Shown piece by piece: positions 60,665 through 64,000 of a stretch of 64,000 nucleotides of DNA. Source of the stretch: Flavimaricola marinus (GTDB lineage: Bacteria; Pseudomonadota; Alphaproteobacteria; Rhodobacterales; Rhodobacteraceae). Under the pieces are notes generated by a model that was not told the origin of the DNA, searched no databases, and saw nothing but the letters and a program-made list of their open reading frames with translations. Position 1 is the stretch's first letter; the number at the start of each line of letters is the position of its first letter. The translations under genes were made by a program, and so were the position numbers. Location: the NCBI RefSeq assembly GCF_900184895.1, contig NZ_FXZK01000008.1:92457-156456 (forward strand), written 5' to 3'.

Positions 60665-62281
60665 TTAGCCTTGCCGCCGCAGTGTCGACACGACCTTGCG
60701 CACCGGTCCGGTGAGCCGCCACGAGGTGCTGCTCAGCAGATCGGCCACATGCTGACGGGCCGCCGCCAGTTCGCCTTCGAGTTCGCGCATCCGGTCGCTT
60801 TGGTCGGCCTTGGCGCGCAGCTCCTTTTGCAATGTGAGCACCTCTTGCTGGGCCGATTCCAGCCGGATGGTCAGCACCCTGATTTCCTCGAAATGGCTGG
60901 CCTCGGCCGCAGGGTCTGAAACCGTCCGATCGGGGCCGGAGGGCGCGGCGTTCAGCTGCTCTTCGAGGGTCGCGATCCTGCTCTGAGCGGCGGCCAGTTC
61001 GGCGGCGCCGGTTTCGGACTGGGTGGCGGCCTGACGGCGCGCCTCGGCCTCGGCCTTCTGGGCCGCCTCCAGCCGTTCCGTGGTCAGGGCCAGGGCGCGT
61101 TCCTTGACGGCCAGTTGACCGGCAGCCGCCTCGGCGGCCCGCGCCGCCTCGATGCGCAGCGCCTCGAGCGCGGTTTGAGCCGCGACGCGCTCGGCCTCCG
61201 CGGCGACCTGCTTGGCGGTGGCCGCCTCGGCCCGGTCACGTTCCCGGATCAGGGCCGCATCGCGGGTGGCCGCTTCGCGCAGGGCGTCGGCCTCGACCTG
61301 TGCAAGGGCCTTGGCGTGTTCCGCGATCTCCTGGGCACGGGCGTCATGGGCAGCCTGCAGATCGAACAGGCGGGCCTGCACGGAGGCCAGTTGCTCTGCA
61401 CGGGTGTCATCCGAATGGCTGCGTTTCTCAAGAGCCGCCTCGCGGGCGCTCAGCACATCGCGGACTTCGCTCAGAGCCAGATCGGCGGCACGGGCCTGCT
61501 CCAGCGCCTCTTCGGCGCGGGCGGTCTCGGTGCGGGCAGCCCATTCATGGTGATTGGCCGCGCCCAGCCGGGCAAAGACATGATGCACCTCGGCATAGCC
61601 GGTGGCCCCAAGGCCCAGCTCCGACAACCGCTCCAGCTTGTCCAGCCGGTCCGCGCCATAGAGCACCGCCGCCAGCCCCACCCCGGTGGGAAACTGCACC
61701 GTGGGATAGGCTTGGGTCAGGCTCTGCAACAGGCTCTGTTCCGGCCCGGCGGCAAAGCGATTCCGGGTGTCGTGAAACAGGATCACCGCCCGGTCCGACA
61801 GCTTGCGGGTCCAGTCGTGGGTCAGGCTGTGGATCAGGCCGGCGTCCAACGCCATGTCGATGATCATCAGATCGACAGAGCCGTCCTCGAAACGGTGGAC
61901 CAGCTCGCGGGGATCGCCGGCATCGAGGCGTGAGAAATCGGCATACTGGGCCTCGTTGTAATCACGCACGTCGCGGCTCGGGCCGCCCTCGGCGGCGCTG
62001 CGCGGGTCAAGGCCGTGACAGCGGGCCTCGGGGCCCAGCCGGTCCATCGCCTGACACAGGCCGAAATACCCGGCCCCGTCGCCAACGCCCAGACTGACCG
62101 CCGCCTGCGGACGCTGCATGTCGATCAGCCAGAACAGAAACGGCAGATGATAGACGAAATCCGAGCGGCACAGATAGCGCGGCCGCCAGAACAGGGCGCG
62201 GGCGGATACGGGTGTTACGATCTCCTGAAACGGAACCTGCCGGGAAGAACTGTGCACGAGTGGCTGGGCGTCGTTGGTCAT
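60665..62281 (-). CDS. Methyltransferase-like protein with long coiled coil and SWRxTxPVR tail
   Basis: A 538-residue protein. Residues 40-200 resemble a class I SAM methyltransferase (AVSLGVGDGAGYFGL, SVDLMIIDMALD, AVILFHDTRNR). From about 250 to 510 it is an Ala/Glu-rich coiled coil, and it ends SSTSWRLTGPVRKVVSTL. ATG 62281 is supported by AGGA 6-7 bases upstream; a 51-codon longer frame is rejected. It is co-transcribed with the exostosin-like gene, which starts 12 bases downstream. The coiled coil may set the distance to a partner enzyme or the membrane, as in chain-length-controlling methyltransferase/kinase proteins; this is inference. Confidence 0.78.
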   Translation of the reverse strand: MTNDAQPLVHSSSRQVPFQEIVTPVSARALFWRPRYLCRSDFVYHLPFLFWLIDMQRPQAAVSLGVGDGAGYFGLCQAMDRLGPEARCHGLDPRSAAEGGPSRDVRDYNEAQYADFSRLDAGDPRELVHRFEDGSVDLMIIDMALDAGLIHSLTHDWTRKLSDRAVILFHDTRNRFAAGPEQSLLQSLTQAYPTVQFPTGVGLAAVLYGADRLDKLERLSELGLGATGYAEVHHVFARLGAANHHEWAARTETARAEEALEQARAADLALSEVRDVLSAREAALEKRSHSDDTRAEQLASVQARLFDLQAAHDARAQEIAEHAKALAQVEADALREAATRDAALIRERDRAEAATAKQVAAEAERVAAQTALEALRIEAARAAEAAAGQLAVKERALALTTERLEAAQKAEAEARRQAATQSETGAAELAAAQSRIATLEEQLNAAPSGPDRTVSDPAAEASHFEEIRVLTIRLESAQQEVLTLQKELRAKADQSDRMRELEGELAAARQHVADLLSSTSWRLTGPVRKVVSTLRRQG

Positions 62282-62451
62282 CGGAATCCTGATCTGGCAT
62301 ACGTCATGAAATGGGTCTGGCCCTGTCATACGCGTCCCGGCTCCGGCGGGAAAGGCATGACAGCCGCTGATTGCGCATCGCAGGACTGGCATCATCGCTC
62401 CTCGCAGCCTAAGACCCCTGCCAACACACTGCAATCACGAGGAGACAGCCC

Positions 62452-63468
62452 ATGCGTGTTCTGGTCACCGGCGGGGCGGGCTATATCGGCAGCCATACGC
62501 TTGTCGAGCTCTTGGGACAGGCGCACGAGGTCTGCGTGGTCGACAATTTCGACAATGGCTCGCCCGTGGCGCTCGACCGGGTGCGCAGCCTGACCAACGG
62601 CCATCTGGAGGCGCATGAGGCCGACATCCGAGACACCGCCACCCTGAGCGGGATTGCCACCGGCTTTGCCCCCGACGCGGTGGTGCATTTCGCCGGGCTC
62701 AAGGCGGTGGGCGAAAGCGTGGCCAAGCCTGTCGACTACTACGACGTGAACGTCACCGGCACCCTGTCCCTGCTGCGCGCCATGGAGGCGGCGTCCTGCC
62801 CGCGGATCATCTTCTCGTCGTCTGCCACGGTCTATGGCGATCCGGTCTACCTGCCCTATGACGAAGATCATCCCACAGCGCCCACCTCCGTTTACGGCCA
62901 GACCAAACGGATGGCCGAACAGATCCTCACCGATTGGGCCGCCGCCCGGCCCGAGGCGTCTGTGATGCTCTTGCGGTACTTCAACCCGGTGGGGGCGCAT
63001 GCCTCGGGGCGGCTGGGCGAGGATCCGCAGGGCATCCCGAACAACCTGATGCCCTATCTGGCGCAGGTGGCCACCGGCCAGCGGGCGGAACTGCAGATCT
63101 TTGGCGATGACTATGACACCCCCGATGGGACAGGCGTGCGCGATTATATTCATGTGGTCGATCTGGCCCGTGCCCATGTGGCAGCGCTCAACCGGGCGGC
63201 GGTCAGCACCGGGGCCGAGGTCTATAACATCGGCACTGGCACCGGGCGGTCCGTGCGCGAGATGGTGGCGGCGTTCAGCCGGGCGGTGGGGCGTGACCTG
63301 CCCGCCCGCGTGGTGCCGCGCCGCGCCGGGGATATCGCCGCGATGGAGGCAAACTGCGCCAAGGCCAAAGCGGTTCTTGGCTGGCAGGCCACTCACGATA
63401 TCGACGCCATGGCGCAAAGCCTGTGGACATGGCAATCGGCCAATCCAAGGGGCTATGAGGCCGGCTAG
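62452..63468 (+). CDS. galE: UDP-glucose 4-epimerase
   Basis: A 338-residue extended SDR interconverting UDP-glucose and UDP-galactose. NAD motif GGAGYIGSHTLVEL is at residues 7-20, SSSATVYGDP carries the catalytic Ser/Thr, and YGQTKRMAEQ is the Tyr-xxx-Lys pair. RYFNPVGAHASGRLGEDPQG and RDYIHVVDLA are family hallmarks. The length is standard. It is divergent from the methyltransferase/coiled-coil gene and convergent with the partial gene at the right edge. It supplies galactose for the polymer. Confidence 0.96.
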   Translation: MRVLVTGGAGYIGSHTLVELLGQAHEVCVVDNFDNGSPVALDRVRSLTNGHLEAHEADIRDTATLSGIATGFAPDAVVHFAGLKAVGESVAKPVDYYDVNVTGTLSLLRAMEAASCPRIIFSSSATVYGDPVYLPYDEDHPTAPTSVYGQTKRMAEQILTDWAAARPEASVMLLRYFNPVGAHASGRLGEDPQGIPNNLMPYLAQVATGQRAELQIFGDDYDTPDGTGVRDYIHVVDLARAHVAALNRAAVSTGAEVYNIGTGTGRSVREMVAAFSRAVGRDLPARVVPRRAGDIAAMEANCAKAKAVLGWQATHDIDAMAQSLWTWQSANPRGYEAG

Positions 63469-63563
63469 ACCAAGGTCCGCCCCCCGGAATCGCAACGGAC
63501 GCCGCCTCGAACGAGGGGCAGGCATCCGGGTGATGCCACCTGTCCGGCACGGCTGCGCGGACG

Positions 63564-64000
63564 CTAGGAACCGGCTTTGCGAAAGCCCATGAACAGCGAC
63601 ACGCTCTGGGATGCGCACCGCATCTCGGTGAGCGTGGCGTTCGTCTGCCCCCATTTCCACATGGTCAGGTCGGGGTTCGTTCCCATGTTCGATTGAAACA
63701 GCGGCTGGGTCGCGGTCGTCTCTTCCATCGGGCTCACATCCGGGCGCGACAGCCAGCCTGCATAGGTATCCAGTTTTCTCTGATTGGCCGGATCGACACT
63801 GTCGCCGACATACATGCTCATCGCGTGATAACAGACGCCGCCCGGCTTCAGAATGCGGAGCAGATCATCGATAAAGGCAACGGTGGCGGTGTGCGGCACA
63901 TGCTCGACAACGCTGACCGAGAAGACCACGTCGAAACTGTTGTCGGCCAGATCGGAGTGATACTCCCCCAGATAGGCCGGCACATTGGTGACCCCGTCGA
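63564..64000 (-). CDS. SAM-dependent methyltransferase, N-terminus outside the window
   Basis: The C-terminal part of a class I methyltransferase: SFDVVFSVSVVEHVPH (motif post-I/II) and LLRILKPGGVCYHAM (motif III). The frame stays open to the right edge with sensible sequence (DGVTNVPAYLGEYHSDL), so the GTG at 63983 is internal and the gene begins beyond 64000. Acceptor unknown. It converges with galE over a 95-base gap. Confidence 0.85.
   Translation of the reverse strand, partial: DGVTNVPAYLGEYHSDLADNSFDVVFSVSVVEHVPHTATVAFIDDLLRILKPGGVCYHAMSMYVGDSVDPANQRKLDTYAGWLSRPDVSPMEETTATQPLFQSNMGTNPDLTMWKWGQTNATLTEMRCASQSVSLFMGFRKAGS

Noticed and set aside
1..64000. tRNA, rRNA, insertion sequences, integrases, phage genes
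   Set aside because: None was recognised by eye; no transposase motifs, long terminal inverted repeats or tRNA-like cloverleaf sequence stood out.

Overview
The window reads as a high-GC alphaproteobacterial chromosome segment, most likely Rhodobacteraceae (Rhodobacterales). The basis is the codon bias, the four small secreted proteins ending in VPLPA/VPIPA-CTERM sorting signals, and an exosortase of the XrtD type with a fused EpsI-like domain. No rRNA, tRNA, CRISPR array, insertion sequence or phage gene was seen. The dominant theme is one large cell-surface polysaccharide and protein-sorting locus of about 60 kb.

Layout. (1) 0-4.4 kb: a minus-strand operon of an alkaline-phosphatase-superfamily hydrolase, an alpha/beta hydrolase with an odd low-complexity insert, and two SDR oxidoreductases; it continues off the left edge. 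(2) 4.6-10.7 kb: rhomboid protease, three VPLPA-CTERM proteins, a 62-residue membrane protein and XrtD. One of the VPLPA proteins carries a Cys/Gln pair resembling an internal-thioester domain. (3) 10.9-20.8 kb: the exosortase-associated export and regulation module. It holds an outer-membrane barrel, a Wza-type export protein, a PrsT-like TPR lipoprotein and an initiating sugar transferase on the minus strand. Divergent from these are an ExeA-like ATPase, a Wzz-like chain-length protein and a BY-kinase, followed by a fourth CTERM protein. (4) 21-32.6 kb: the variable repeat-unit genes, namely glycosyltransferases, Wzx flippase, polysaccharide deacetylase, methyltransferases, a double-GNAT protein, a Wzy-like polymerase and a secreted beta-helix protein. 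(5) 32.8-41 kb: a complete type I secretion set (ABC exporter, HlyD adaptor, TolC-like outer-membrane lipoprotein), a decayed FkbM-type methyltransferase, and a large beta-helix/PKD/Pro-Glu-repeat protein that looks like the exporter's substrate and is a clear paralogue of the beta-helix protein on the other side of the exporter. (6) 41.4-48.8 kb: UDP-sugar dehydrogenase, a PssD/PssE-type split glycosyltransferase, a deacetylase, a DegT-type aminotransferase and a Kdo set (kdsD, kdsB, kdsA). (7) 49.1-64 kb: a giant 1815-residue protein with one GT4 and two GT2 domains plus a degenerate third GT-A-like tail, two sulfotransferase-like proteins, UDP-glucose dehydrogenase, a coiled-coil protein, a two-domain exostosin, a methyltransferase/coiled-coil protein, galE and the start of another methyltransferase.

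How it fits together (inference). Precursors such as UDP-GlcA, UDP-GlcNAcA, UDP-Gal and CMP-Kdo or a derivative feed many glycosyltransferases. The lipid-linked repeat is started by the ExoY-like transferase, flipped by Wzx, polymerised by the Wzy-like protein under Wzz/BY-kinase control and exported through the Wza/barrel/PrsT assembly. XrtD processes the VPLPA proteins in the same envelope. Two related beta-helix proteins, one with a Tat-like signal and one apparently sent through the type I exporter, may modify or bind the polymer. Functional claims are family-level. Start codons were moved from the longest possible frame wherever a Shine-Dalgarno sequence or signal peptide argued for it.
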